A stretch of 64,000 bases of DNA from Aliamphritea spongicola (GTDB lineage Bacteria > Pseudomonadota > Gammaproteobacteria > Pseudomonadales > Balneatricaceae). Shown here in pieces: positions 10,982 through 21,507 of the stretch. The translations under genes and the position numbers were made by a program. How positions within the stretch are numbered: position 1 is the stretch's first letter; each line of letters starts with the position of its first letter. The stretch spans positions 744,001-808,000 of the forward strand of contig AP025283.1 of the NCBI GenBank assembly GCA_024347235.1, given 5' to 3'. The notes under the pieces are model-generated. The model worked only from the letters and a program-made list of their open reading frames with translations. It did not search any database and was not told the origin of the DNA.

Positions 10982-12894
10982 TTAGTTGTCACTCATATCG
11001 CTGAACGGGTTGTCGATTTTCAGATCCACAGGGTTGGCGTAGCCTGGCAGCTGAATTTCGCTGTCGGTCATCTGCAAATCTTCGCCGGTCAGAACGTTAT
11101 GATCATAGCGGTAGATAGGTTTGCTCAAGCCTTTGACGGAATGTTCATCATAGTCTTTGGCATTGGTCAGGGTTTCAGCCAGTTTATCCTGATACCGGGC
11201 CATCGCTTCTTTACCGTGACGTTTGGTCAGCATAGCGGTCGTGACTGTTGGTGACAGCATCACCGCACTGGCGTTATTGCCGCCGAATCCTTTGGAGTTC
11301 AGAATGACGGAGTCCATACCGTCGCTGCCTACCTGCATATGCTGATTGCTCAGGTGCAGGTTGCTGGCGTGAATATCGTCTGCAAATGCCGGTGTGGTGA
11401 CAATGCCCGGAATAATGCCGTGTTCCCAGACACCCAGTGACAGGTTCAGCTGGTCTCCGCCGGCGGTTCCCTGAGAATGCCCCAGATAGCATTTCATAGC
11501 GGCAACTTTCCAGGCCGGAATGTTAAATGCTTTGGCGGTTTCATTGATAACGTGAGATTCAGTTACCCGGTTTTGCGGGGTGCTGGTGCCGTGAGCCTGT
11601 ACGAAGCTGCGCTGGCGCAGTGAGTCTTCACCCAGCATGCTTTTACCAGGGAAGCGGCTTTGCCCATCGTAATGTAGTTACCGATGCCCGGCGCTGAAAT
11701 GGATTTCTTATGGCCGTCAGCATTTACAAACACTTCCGGAATAGCTCCGTGAATCTGAGCACCCAGTTCCAGTGCAAGATCATCGCTCATCAGTAGGGTA
11801 AACTGACAGGATTCGGCAATGGTGAAACCGCAGTTATCACCAAAAGGCCGGCAAGCACGGCGATAGTCTTCATCGCTCAGTTCGCTGAGCTTATCCAGTG
11901 CCAGCAGGGCTTTATCTTCCGCCAGTGCGCCCATGGCGCGGAAACCTTCAATGATTTCCGGGGTAACAGGTGCGTCACTGCCGCCTACCAGTACGACTTT
12001 GCGGCGGCCACTGCGGATATCGTTAACAGCACTGCGCAGGTTATACAGGTAAGTTGCACAGGCGCCCAGAGCACCACCGGTTACACCGACGCTGCCAAGA
12101 ATATAGGCATTGATAAAGTCAGCGGGCATCTGAGCATAGCCCAGTGGCATATTCTTTGAGGTGGTGCGTTTTCCGATAGATGGGAATTTCACCAGACCGC
12201 CAAAGCCAAGGTCATCCAGCTGTCCGATAGAGTTACTGGCATAAACGCCAATCTGGTCCGGTGCGACGGAGTCGGCAATTACCTCCCACGGAATACCGGC
12301 TGAGTTCAGCGCATCGGATGCCCCGAAAACGGTCATTTGCAGGTTGCGCGGATGGTTACGGGACTGATACAGGGTACCGGGTTTAAAGCCTGTCGGTAAC
12401 TGGCCGGCAGTGCGTACCTGGGCACCGCGGGTGTCCGGTAAAATTGTATTCAGTTCGCCGCTGAAAGTGACTTCAACCTGATTGGCATTGAGTTCTGTAA
12501 CCTGCCAGTTTTCCGGTATCTGCTGTGGCATTTGCCGCTTACGCAGTGTAAAAGTCACGGTTTCAGATGTATTCAGCTTGGCTGGCTGGTTGAACACCAC
12601 GTTGTTGATGTCAAAGCAGTCGTTTTCAATGCGGCGGATCAGGGTATTGTTTTTAACCTGTTCAGCGAGGCTTTGTGCCAGTTCTGTTACCGGGCGTTGC
12701 TTGCCTTCAGTATCAACATAATGGCCATTTTCAAATCCGGCCAGCCCCATCAGTGTTGCCAGATCTAATAATGTTTCTGCACGGCTCGTCTCATCCAGCT
12801 CGTCAAGCACGAGGCGACGATAACCATGGTGAAAGGAACTGCGACCGGCCGGGCTGATGCCGCCGAAACCTACAATAACCGGGAGTTGAGACAA
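10982..12894 (-). CDS. fabY: Beta-ketoacyl synthase FabY (fatty-acid initiation)
   Basis: Large ketosynthase, about 637 residues, matching the Pseudomonas aeruginosa FabY type as I know it. FabY condenses acetyl-CoA with malonyl-ACP to start fatty acid synthesis. The opening MSQLPVIVGFGGISPAGRSSFHHG is diagnostic. Active-site Cys is in GACATYLYNL, and the histidines are in QAHGTSTPQNRVTES and YLGHSQGTAGGDQ; GFGGNNAS is near the C-terminus. I chose TTG at 12894 because GAGGAAA lies five bases upstream and the protein then starts like FabY; an ATG at 12990 would add 32 unmatched residues. One A is lost near 11645. Confidence 0.9.
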
Positions 12895-13167
12895 GGGACT
12901 TTCCTCGGAACAGAATCTTACAAATATATTAACGAACGATTCTATAAGTTGTGACCCGTACTGACTAGGGGATAGACGGGGAATTTTCATAAACTCAGTA
13001 ATTATTCATATTCCCTGACTATAATTTTTAGCATTCCGGCAGATGTACATGTTTTTACATCCGGCATGATAATTTGAGGAAAAGATGCTGAATTATTTGC
13101 GTTGGCCGGAGTCACAGCCTGTGGCGTAGCCGGTTGGTCCGGCAATAAAGAATGTTGAGGTATATTT

Positions 13168-13820
13168 ATGAAGAAATTAACTGTCCTTGCCTGTGCGCTG
13201 GTTTTAGCCGGTTGTCAGACGCTGGATCCGTATACGCAGGAACAAAAACCGGTAATGCGACTAAAGGTGCCGGCATTGGTGCATTGGCCGGTGCTGTATT
13301 AGGGGCGGCTGTTTCCAGTAAGAGTGACCGTACCAAAGGTGCCATTACCGGTGCGCTGGTGGGCGGCGCTGTTGGCGGCGGTATCGGTTACTATATGGAT
13401 CAGCAGGAGATGTTATTACGTCAGGAGCTGGAAGGTACCGGTGTACGGGTTGAGCGGGTTGGTGATGAAATTCGTCTGATTATGCCGGGTAATATTACCT
13501 TTGCTACTGATTCTTACACTATTGCACCGGGCTTTAATGGCGTGCTGGGGTCTGTGGGTAAGGTATTGGTTAAGTTCGATAAAACAATTGTGAATGTAGA
13601 TGGTTTTACCGACAGCACCGGTTCTGCTCAGTACAACCAGGAGCTTTCTGAGCGTCGGGCAGCATCTGTTGCTCAGTATCTTGCCAGCACCGGGGTTTCA
13701 GACTTGCGGCTGCAGGCCCGTGGCTATGGTGAACGTTATCCTGTTGCCAGTAATGATACTGCGGCGGGACGTTCTCAGAACCGCCGGGTAGAAGTTCAGA
13801 TTCGTGGTACACAGCAGTAA
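13168..13820 (+). CDS. OmpA-family outer-membrane lipoprotein (YiaD-like)
   Basis: Signal peptide MKKLTVLACALVLAGC with lipobox LAGC, so the mature protein starts at Cys16. Next comes a glycine-rich stretch (GAGIGALAGAVLGAAVSS, GALVGGAVGGGIGYYMDQQE), as in YiaD-type proteins. The C-terminal OmpA peptidoglycan-binding domain has VDGFTDSTGSAQYNQELSERRA and the R of GYGERYPVASNDTAAGRSQNRRVEV. Likely anchors the outer membrane to the wall. TGAGGT is the ribosome site. One A lost near 13245; about 217 residues restored. Confidence 0.88.
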
Positions 13821-13842
13821 GTCATTGCTGAATCGCTGAGGT

Positions 13843-13879
13843 AAAAGCCGGAGCTGTTTCTCAACAGCGCCGGCTTTTT
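13843..13879. terminator. Bidirectional terminator between the OmpA-like gene and flgT
   Basis: AAAAGCCGG-GCTGTT pairs with AACAGC-CCGGCTTTT around a TCTC loop with one A/G mismatch, and is flanked by A and T runs. It serves the convergent genes on both sides. Confidence 0.85.
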
Positions 13880-13900
13880 GTGTCTGTATGTTGCTGTGTT

Positions 13901-15118
13901 TCAGTGGGTAATAACCACATCATCTGGCTGAATATTGTAGGTAGAGCCTTCCTGAGTCAGGCGGCCGACAGAGAAAAACGGCTGCACATCTGTCACGGTA
14001 ATGCTGCTCTGGGTGTTGGTCAGCTGAACGTTTTCACTGAGACCGTTGGTGTAGAAGCTGGACTTCCGGTAAACGCTGAGCCGGTCTCCGACATTGATAC
14101 CCGCCTGTGAGCCAGCGTTGAACCAGATGAAGTTGCCATCGGTCTGGGTGATGCTGGCGGCAAAGGGTTTGCAGCGTAACTCTGTCTGAATATCGTCGGT
14201 GATCTGACTGATCAGAAGTCGGGTCTGAGTGCCGTAATCCTGTTTCCAGTATGCCGCGCTGGCGAAGCCTATTTTGGCTTCCGGAGCCAGATTCCAGCGA
14301 CCTGCCATGACGTACTGCTTATTAAATAACAAAGCCCCGCTGAAGCCGTCATGGATAAACACATCCACAACCAGATTGCGTAAATGGCGTTTGCTGCGGT
14401 AATCCTGACGGTTATAAAAATCTACCAGTATGTTGCGCTTGAGGGCGATTGTGTCCGGATCGTGCATGGTCATATCACGGATGACGCCGGAGACAACGTA
14501 CTGCACATCTAATTGCTGAATTTCCTGTAGTACTGTTGAAATAGCCCCTGCTGAGAGCTGTCTGGAAGGGGCGGTCAGTAATTCGGGGTGCATGGTCAGA
14601 AGGCCGGCGTTACGGGCGGTCAGGCTGGTGTTCTCATTGATGTCATTGGTCAGCTGAGTACTGAATCCTGACTGGATATTTTCCAGTGAACCCAGGATTG
14701 CCTGGGTGGGGGTCAGCAGTGGAAATGCTGTAATTGCCAGTGACTTCATATAACCCTGGCTGCGGGTGCCGTTTTTACAGTCTGCTTCGTATTCAACGTT
14801 AGCCCGTATTCTGACGTGCAGTGTCTGGTTGCGGATGACTTCATCAATGATTTCGATGTCATTTACCTGCCCCAGGGTTTTGATTTGCATGTTATCGATA
14901 CTGAGTACGCCATCGGTGACTTTCTGGGTACTGCTGACGAAGACGCTGGCCTGTAATGCTGCCTGTTGGGAGGCATTGCGGATTGCATTTCGGCGGGCAG
15001 AGTCAAGGTCGCCGTCGAAAATCATTGATTGCCCCTGAGCTTCAACCGTAATCGCAGTGCTGAGGGATGAAAATGCCAGTAAGCAGGCGGTAAAAATTAC
15101 GCGTAACAGATTAAACAT
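13901..15118 (-). CDS. flgT: Flagellar assembly protein FlgT (H-ring)
   Basis: Periplasmic protein, 405 residues, intact. It builds the H-ring around the basal body and supports stator assembly in sodium-driven Vibrio flagella. It has a signal peptide (MFNLLRVIFTACLLAFSSLSTA), then the N-terminal domain (VEAQGQSMIFDGDLDSARRNAIRNASQQAAL), a middle domain (YVVSGVIRDM, LRNLVVDVFIHDG) and the C-terminal FlgT domain (FIWFNAGSQAGINVGDRLSVYR). The start at 15118 puts the signal sequence first. Divergent from flgO-flgP, the same neighbourhood as in Vibrio. Confidence 0.88.
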   Translation of the reverse strand: MFNLLRVIFTACLLAFSSLSTAITVEAQGQSMIFDGDLDSARRNAIRNASQQAALQASVFVSSTQKVTDGVLSIDNMQIKTLGQVNDIEIIDEVIRNQTLHVRIRANVEYEADCKNGTRSQGYMKSLAITAFPLLTPTQAILGSLENIQSGFSTQLTNDINENTSLTARNAGLLTMHPELLTAPSRQLSAGAISTVLQEIQQLDVQYVVSGVIRDMTMHDPDTIALKRNILVDFYNRQDYRSKRHLRNLVVDVFIHDGFSGALLFNKQYVMAGRWNLAPEAKIGFASAAYWKQDYGTQTRLLISQITDDIQTELRCKPFAASITQTDGNFIWFNAGSQAGINVGDRLSVYRKSSFYTNGLSENVQLTNTQSSITVTDVQPFFSVGRLTQEGSTYNIQPDDVVITH

Positions 15119-15255
15119 AAGCTTCGGGTCACCGATACAGTACATATATGCGTAGAGAATATGTCATTCAGGTGGATAAGATAGCATTCTCTGCAGAAAA
15201 TTATGGTAATTTATCCAGACTGCATTATAGGTCTTACCTGTGACTATACAGATGT

Positions 15256-15285
15256 GACTTTAGCAGTTTCCTGAAAGCGTATAAT
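15256..15285 (+). promoter_or_regulatory. Candidate promoter of flgO-flgP
   Basis: A perfect TATAAT (15280-15285) lies 18 bases after a weak GACTTT -35 (15256-15261), and 18 bases before the flgO start codon. Read by eye; the -35 is poor. Confidence 0.4.
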
Positions 15286-15303
15286 GGCAGATGTGATCAG
15301 CTG

Positions 15304-16006
15304 ATGAAATATTTACGACAACTGGGTGTAGCTTTGATAATCATCGGGATAACCGGCTGTTCGGCACCCCGGAATGAGACTGTGAAAATCCAGCTCGACA
15401 GTATCAGTCCGGAAGCGGCTCAGACATTACGTGAAACGCAGACTGAGGCCGTGAAGGCTGAGCGGGCAGCCCTGACACGGGAAGTCGTTATGGTCGATAC
15501 GGTTTCTAACGGTGCTGATGCGATGAGCGAAGTGGTTGCCCAGATGGCGGTTCAGATTGATTCCGGGCTGGCGAAGAACCGAGTGAAAAACTGCCGATTG
15601 CAATTCTGCCTTTCAAAAATCTTGACGGTAACACGACCCCGGCAGGACTGGGAGAGCGGCTCAGTGAGAGTATGATTTTCCAGCTGCAGCAGCATGGTTA
15701 TAACCTGGTGGATTATCGGGCGGTGAGCCTGAATACGACGCTGAAGAATCCGCTGTCCCGGGATAATCTTTCATCAATTCGTAACCGTTTCCGAATTCAC
15801 TTTATTCTGACCGGCACTTATGCCCGTCATCCGGATGGTCTGGTGATCAATGCCCGGGTCCTTGATACCACGACCCGGCAGGTGATGGCGACCGGGCAGT
15901 CCCATGTGTCTGTTGCCCGCCTGGAAGGTGAAATTCCCGGCTATGATCCGCTGGCCAGTGATGCTGCCGGTATGATTATCGAAAATGGTCAGGGAGAGCG
16001 CAATGA
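15304..16006 (+). CDS. flgO: Flagellar outer-membrane protein FlgO
   Basis: Lipoprotein (MKYLRQLGVALIIIGITGC, lipobox ITGC) with a FlgO domain: LPIAILPFKNLDG, GLGERLSESMIFQLQQHGYNLVDYRAV, FILTGTYARHPDGLVINARVLDTTTRQVMATG. Needed for flagellar stability and motility in Vibrio. One base is lost near 15585. I infer a second A loss near 15985, because the end then reads IIEKWSGRAQ and its TGA overlaps the flgP start as ATGA; otherwise the frame would run 50 bases into flgP. About 234 residues. Confidence 0.82.
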
Positions 16007-16476
16007 CCACGATTGCTGCAAAGTTATACCGGATTTTGCTGGTAGCGATATTTAGTATTTCGCTGGCCGGTTGTGAAACCTTTGTTGAGTCGACTAAGGA
16101 TATTGTCAGTGCCCTGCCTGATATACCGCCGCGGGTTGATGATACGCCGTTGCCGCCGGACTGGGTGCAGGTGACAGGCTATGCGCCGATCAGTTTGCAG
16201 TCGGGGCTGAACCGTCAGCACAAAATTCTTAACGCGATTAAGGCGTCAAAGCTTGATGCGTACCGTGAGTTGACAGCTGTTGTTCATGGTCAGCACCTGG
16301 CGGGCAGTACGTCCGTACAGGATATGATTTTACAGAGTAATTCGTTTCAGGGGCTGTGGCCGGTATTATCCGGGGCCCGGGTGGTGAAGAGTTATCCGGT
16401 TCAGGATGATGTCTATGCCACAATTCTGGAAGTGGATCTGAATCAGTTACAGCGGGCATGGCGGGATAGCCAGTAA
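16003..16476 (+). CDS. flgP: Flagellar outer-membrane lipoprotein FlgP
   Basis: Intact 157-residue lipoprotein with signal MTTIAAKLYRILLVAIFSISLAGC and lipobox LAGC. The body has the LPP20/FlgP pattern: VTGYAPISLQSG, AIKASKLDAYRELTAVVHGQHLAGSTSVQDM, and GARVVKSYPVQDDVYATILEVDL. It forms part of the basal-body outer ring with FlgO and FlgT. Translation is probably coupled to flgO through the ATGA overlap. Confidence 0.87.
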   Translation: MTTIAAKLYRILLVAIFSISLAGCETFVESTKDIVSALPDIPPRVDDTPLPPDWVQVTGYAPISLQSGLNRQHKILNAIKASKLDAYRELTAVVHGQHLAGSTSVQDMILQSNSFQGLWPVLSGARVVKSYPVQDDVYATILEVDLNQLQRAWRDSQ

Positions 16477-16490
16477 CTGTTTGTAATTAA

Positions 16491-16515
16491 AAGGGCATGA
16501 AATCATGCCCTTTTT
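16491..16515. terminator. Bidirectional terminator after flgP
   Basis: AAGGGCATGA and TCATGCCCTT form a 10-bp stem with a 2-base loop and a T run on the plus strand; an A run precedes the stem for the opposite gene, whose stop is at 16530. Confidence 0.88.
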
Positions 16516-16529
16516 GTGCCTGATTGTTT

Positions 16530-16825
16530 TTATTCAGGTTTCTGAACTTTTTCAAATGCAGCCAGCTGTTCCGGGGTGGCTTTTTCTGGTGGTTGGCTTT
16601 CCATTCAGCATACGGCATGCCGTAAACCTGTTCGCAGGCATCTTCGTAGCTCATTTCAATGCCTTGCTCATCAGCTGCAGCTTTATACCATTTAGACAGG
16701 CAGTTACGGCAGAAGCCAGCCAGAATCATCAGGTCAATATTTTGTACGTCTTTACGGCTGTCGAGGTGCTTAACAAGACGGCGGAAGGCAGCTGCTTCCA
16801 GTTCAGTTTGTTGTTGCTTATCCAT
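16530..16825 (-). CDS. DUF1244-family small protein
   Basis: A 98-residue soluble protein of unknown function. It carries the family core LDSRKDVQNIDLMILAGFCRNCLSKWY (CRNC cysteine pair) and YEDACEQVYGMPYAEWK. A lost A near 16585 (six expected, five read) would extend it to a spurious end at 16487; the restored end is ATPEQLAAFEKVQKPE. It lies 42 bases before the glnD stop on the same strand. Confidence 0.82.
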
Positions 16826-16866
16826 GTTTATTCCTTACATCGGCCTGCCGTAACCGGCAGGCTGGG

Positions 16867-19553
16867 TTATTGTTCGGCCTGAATGTGTTCATCCAGTTGT
16901 TGGCAGATATCTTTTTGCAGTGCATCACACAGGGTTTCGTCAGTCAGAGGGTTGCCCTGTATATCGCTGATAAAGAAGTAGTCTTCCACCCGTTCGCCAA
17001 TGCTGGCGATTTTAGCTTTGCGCACTGAAATTCCGTGGGTCATAAATATTCGTCCCAGGCGGGCAAGTAACCCAGGCCGGTCCGGTGTCATGACTTCCAG
17101 AGTGGTGAGCTGGCTGTCGGTATCATTCAGAATATTGACCCGTGTGGGGTTGGCGAAGAGTTTCAGTTGGCGGGGAATGCGCCGGTGAATAATGTTCGGG
17201 TACTCTTCCGGGTTGTTGAGTGCATTCACCAGGCTTTGCTGAATATAGTCCAGATGGGCGGCGTTATCTGTCAGTGGCTGGTTGTCTGCAGTCAGCACAG
17301 TGTAGGTGTTCAGTGTCTGGTTGTTATCGGCAACCATGATGCGGGCATCCTGAATGTTCAGATTCAGCTGATCCAGTGCAGATGCTGCCGCCGCAAACAG
17401 GTTTGGCTGGTCGCGCATGTAGATAAATACTTCCGTAGCCCCTTCAAATGACCGCCGCGAGGTCTCGTGCATCTTAACCAGTGGCAGGTCGGACTCACCG
17501 TGTTCCAGAATGGCACGGGTTTGCCAGGCAATGTTGAGGGCCTGTTCACGCAGGAAGTAATCATCACCCAGGTGTTCCCAGAAGTTGAGTACTTCCATAC
17601 CGCCACAGCCGTTACGTTGCAGTTGTACCATCGCTTCATGCTGGGTTTGTTCGATCCGGTCTTCCCGGTTGATCGGGTTTTCCAGCCCCCGTTGCAGGGC
17701 GATTTTTGTATCCGAGTACAGTTGGCGAAGCAGTGCCGCACGCCAGCTGTTCCAGAGTGTATGATTGGTGGCGTTGATGTCAGCGACGGTCAGTATGTAA
17801 AGGTGATCCAGGTGGTCCAGGTCACGCACCTGTTTTGCAAAGTGCTGAATCACGTCCGGATCAGAAATGTCTTTACGCTGCGCAGTCATCGACATTAACA
17901 GATGGTTGCGGACCAGCCAGGTGACCAGGTGGGTGTCCCATTTACCAAGGTGGTGCCGTTCGCAGAAAAGTTTGACGTCCTCTGCCCCCAATTCGGAGTG
18001 ATCGCCGCCACGGCCCTTCCCTATATCGTGATAAAGTCCGGCAATATATATCAGTTCAATTTTAGGAATCTGATTAATGATCCTGTGTGCAACCGGGAAT
18101 TTTTCACTGTTATCCGTATGCCGGAACTGGCGCAGTTTCTGAATGACCTTGAGTGTGTGGGCATCAACGGTATAGATGTGGAACAGGTCGTGCTGCATCT
18201 GGCCGATAATTTCGCCAAATTCAGGCAGGTAGCGTCCCAGTATGCCGAAGCGGTTCATGCGCTTGAGCTCAGTGGAAACTTTCAGGTTACCCCGCAGTAA
18301 TTCCATGAACAGTGAAATGTTGCGGATGTCCTTACGGAAATCATCATCTATCCGGTGACGGTTGTTCAGGATCAGCCGGATGGTAGAAGCCCGTACCCCT
18401 TTAATCTGCTCGTTTTCTGCCAGCAGGACGAACAGTTCCATCATGGCAAAGGATGGTGTTCAAAAACGCTCGGGTAGGCAGCTTTGATGTAGCCGTTATG
18501 CAGGTTAAAGCGTTTGTTGAGAGGCTCGATTACCTGTTCTTCACCGACACTGAGGATCACTTCATCAAAATACTGTAGCAGCATGTTGTTGAATTCGGAC
18601 ATGGTTTTGGCGACGCGGTAGTACTTCACCATGAACTGTTCAACGGCCAGTGCGCCATCCTGATCTTTATAGCCAAAGAGGTCTGCCAGTGTCCGCTGGT
18701 GGTCAAATAGCAGGCGGTCTTCCCGGCGCTTGCAGTGCATATGCAGCGCATACCGAACGGTCCAGAGGTAGCGTTCGCCTTTCTCGAGGGTGTCCAGCTC
18801 TGACTCGGTAACGAAACCGTGATCCACCAGATCATGTATAAAGGTGGTGCCGAAGTGTCTTTTGGCTACCCAGCCAATGGTCTGCAGGTCTCGCAGGCCG
18901 CCGGGTGAGGTTTTTAAGTTTGGCTCAAGATTGTATTCGGTGTCGTTCGTCTTATCGTGGCGGCTTTTCTGCTCCTCGATCTTGGCAAGATAGAATTCTT
19001 TGTCGCTCCAGGCGCCGGAAGTAACCCGGTGAAAAATCTTGTCATGCAGGTGTTGGTTGCCGGTAATAAGACGGGATTCGATCAGGTTGGTGGCAATGGT
19101 GATGTCTTTTTCTGCTTCCTGATAGCACTCTTCCAGGGTGCGGACGCTGGAGCCAATATCCAGATTGATGTCCCAGAGAAGGGTAAGAAAACCGCTGATG
19201 CTGGCTTGCATCTGCTCATCTTCTGTCTCATCGAGCAGGATAAGTAAATCTACATCTGAGTGAGGGTGCAGTTCTCCGCGGCCGTAACCTCCGACAGCGA
19301 TGAGTGCGAAGCCATCGTTATCGGGCCAGTCAAAAGGTTCCAGGCCTGCAGTAACAACTGATCTACCAGCCAGGCGCGACCATAGATCAGTTTCCGGATG
19401 TCCTCTCCTGAATAAAGCGCTCATCCATCAGGGCCCGCGCTTTTTAAGGGTTTGTTTGAAAGCGACTATTGGCGACGGTGCCGCCGCCAGTTCTTCGCTG
19501 AATTCGGCTGCGCAGAACAGTGTTTCATCCGCAGCGAAAAGAGTGTCGGACAT
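16867..19553 (-). CDS. glnD: [Protein-PII] uridylyltransferase / uridylyl-removing enzyme
   Basis: Nitrogen sensor that uridylylates PII under glutamine limitation. Domains in order: nucleotidyltransferase (VGGYGRGELHPHSDVDLLILLD), GlnD linker helices, HD domain (VDAHTLKVIQ, YIAGLYHDIGKGRGGDHSELG), then two ACT domains (VFIYMRDQPNLFAAAASALD and EVMTPDRPGLLARLGRIF). ATG at 19553 gives MSDTLFAADETLF. Losses near 19446, 19400, 19335 and 18452 break the N-terminal half. Restored length is 896 residues, close to the E. coli enzyme. Follows map on the same strand, a conserved pair. Confidence 0.93.
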
Positions 19554-19578
19554 CTTTAAGCCTGTGTCAGGTTTGTAT

Positions 19579-20348
19579 TCAGAAGTTTTCTTCCTGACGC
19601 TTGGTCAGTACTTCATAACCATCTGCTGTGACCAGAATTGTATGCTCCCACTGGGCAGATAAGCGTTTGTCGACGGTTTCAACCGTCCAGCCATCCCGTT
19701 TCAGAAGCTTAACGTGACGCTTACCGGCATTGATCATTGGTTCAATGGTGAAGATCATGCCTTCTTCCAGTGTGACGCCGGTGCCGGCTTTGCCGTAGTG
19801 AAGTACCTGAGGGTCTTCGTGGAAGCCTTCGCCGATGCCGTGTCCGCAGTACTCGCGAACCACTGAGTAGTGGTTGGATTCGGCATGCTGCTGAATGACA
19901 TGGCCGATATCGCCAAGCTGTGCGCCGGGTTTAACCAGTTCCATTGCTTTATACAGACATTCCTGAGTGATTTTGGCCAGACGTTCTGCATGGGGCTGGG
20001 CTTTACCAACAAAAAACATTTTGCTGGTATCGCCGTGGTAACCATCTTTTATGACGGTGATATCAATGTTGATCATATCGCCGTTTTTGAGTGCCTTATC
20101 GTTAGGGATACCGTGGCATACCACGTGGTTAACCGATGTGCAGATGGATTTCGGGAAACCGTGATAGTTCAGTGGCGCAGGAATCGCCTGCTGCTCATTG
20201 ACGATGTAATCATGACAGATCTGATTGATTTCATTGGTTGTGACGCCTGGTTTAACATAAGGCCCAATCATTTCCAGTACTTCCGCCGCCAGGCGGCCGG
20301 CCACCCGCATTTTTCGATGGCGTCGGCTGTCTTAATTACTATGCTCAT
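19579..20348 (-). CDS. map: Methionine aminopeptidase, type I
   Basis: Removes the initiator methionine from nascent proteins. Metal ligands are in INIDITVIKDGYHGDTSKMF, YCGHGIG, IFTIEPM and QWEHTI. ATG at 20348 gives MSIVIKTADAIEKMRVAGRLAAEVLEMI. One A is lost near 20313 (six expected, five read). Restored length is 256 residues. Divergent from rpsB, the usual gammaproteobacterial order. Confidence 0.93.
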
Positions 20349-20569
20349 ATATACCCTTAAACTGTATTGGCTGGGACGGTGTTGAGAGTTGTTTGTCCGT
20401 AAATTGTACGGGAACTCTCTTATATAGTCTGAGCGTCGCATTGTAGCGAATTAAGCGCTTAAGAACAAAACAAGCACTTCAAAATATGCTTGGTTTATGG
20501 TATAAATCCGCCCGCAAATTTGCGCAGCTGTTGCCGGTAATCCCGGTACTGCCCGTAAATTATAAATAA

Positions 20570-20650
20570 TCCACACATGTACCGACACATTGCCTTGGGT
20601 GCCGCTTGCGGTTGGGGATGGGGTGCATGGAGGTCTAACCTAATATTAGG
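20570..20650 (+). promoter_or_regulatory. rpsB 5' leader (candidate S2 autoregulatory structure)
   Basis: The 312-base gap between map and rpsB ends in a G-rich leader containing TTGGGTGCC, GGTTGGGG and GCATGGAGG. The only strong Shine-Dalgarno-like GGAGG lies about 28 bases before the ATG, too far for direct use, while AGGA (20648-20651) is weak. Gammaproteobacterial rpsB leaders are known to fold into an S2-responsive structure. No fold was computed. The rest of the gap is AT-rich and must hold the two divergent promoters. Confidence 0.4.
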
Positions 20651-20660
20651 AATTTTGAAA

Positions 20661-21401
20661 ATGGCACAAGTTACAATGCGTGACCTGCTGAAAGCAGGTG
20701 TTCACTTCGGTCACCAGACCCGTTACTGGAACCCTAAAATGGGTAAGTACATCTTTGGTGCTCGCAACAAGATCCATATCATCAACCTGGAGCACACTCT
20801 GCCTGCTCTGAATGGTGCGCTGGATGTTGTTAAAGGTATGGCTGGTAACAAGAACAAGATCCTGTTCGTTGGTACTAAGCGTGCTGCAAGCAAGTGCATC
20901 AAAGAAGAAGCAACCCGCTCTGGTATGCCGTACGTAAACCACCGCTGGTTAGGTGGTATGCTGACTAACTACAAGACTATCCGTCAGTCTATCCGTCGTT
21001 TCCGTGATCTGGAAGCACAGAGCCAGGACGGTACTTTTGCTCAGCTGACCAAGAAAGAAGCTCTGATGCGTCAGCGCGAAATGGAAAAGCTGGAGCGTTC
21101 TATCGGCGGTATCAAGGATATGGGTGGTCTGCCAGACGCACTGTTTGTTGTTGACGTTGATCACGAGCGTATCGCTATCAACGAAGCAAACAAGCTGGGT
21201 ATTCCTGTTATCGGTATCGTTGATACTAACAGCAACCCAGACGGCGTTGACTACGTTATCCCAGGTAACGATGATGCTCTGCGCGCTATTCAGATCTACG
21301 TTAAAGCTGTTGCTGATGCGTGCTCTGAAGGTAGCGAAGCGACTGCTGCTGACAAAGGCGAATTCGTCGAAGTTGAAGAGCAGAACGAAGCTGCTGAGTA
21401 A
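20661..21401 (+). CDS. rpsB: 30S ribosomal protein S2
   Basis: Intact, 246 residues. [27 protein letters not shown] is the canonical S2 opening; [34 protein letters not shown] and [22 protein letters not shown] follow. The tail is acidic. First gene of the rpsB-tsf unit, separated from tsf by a hairpin terminator that probably tunes read-through. Confidence 0.97.
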   Translation: MAQVTMRDLLKAGVHFGHQTRYWNPKMGKYIFGARNKIHIINLEHTLPALNGALDVVKGMAGNKNKILFVGTKRAASKCIKEEATRSGMPYVNHRWLGGMLTNYKTIRQSIRRFRDLEAQSQDGTFAQLTKKEALMRQREMEKLERSIGGIKDMGGLPDALFVVDVDHERIAINEANKLGIPVIGIVDTNSNPDGVDYVIPGNDDALRAIQIYVKAVADACSEGSEATAADKGEFVEVEEQNEAAE

Positions 21402-21446
21402 TCAGGCTGTAAGCGGCCGGGAACTATAATGTCCGGGCTCGCGAGA

Positions 21447-21468
21447 GGGAGCGGTAAGCTCCCTTTTT
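21447..21468 (+). terminator. Terminator/attenuator between rpsB and tsf
   Basis: GGGAGC and GCTCCC flank a GGTAA loop and are followed by five T. A partial terminator at this spot is typical of rpsB-tsf operons. Confidence 0.8.
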
Positions 21469-21507
21469 CAATGTGAATTTAAAAGTTTGTGTACGGGGTA
21501 CAATTAA

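Noticed and set aside
12895..12990. N-terminal extension of FabY from ATG 12990
   Set aside because: The added residues do not resemble the family, and a good ribosome site precedes the TTG at 12894.
20627..20638. Mini-frame ATG GAG GTC TAA in the rpsB leader as a leader peptide
   Set aside because: Three codons only and no ribosome site; more likely part of the structured leader.
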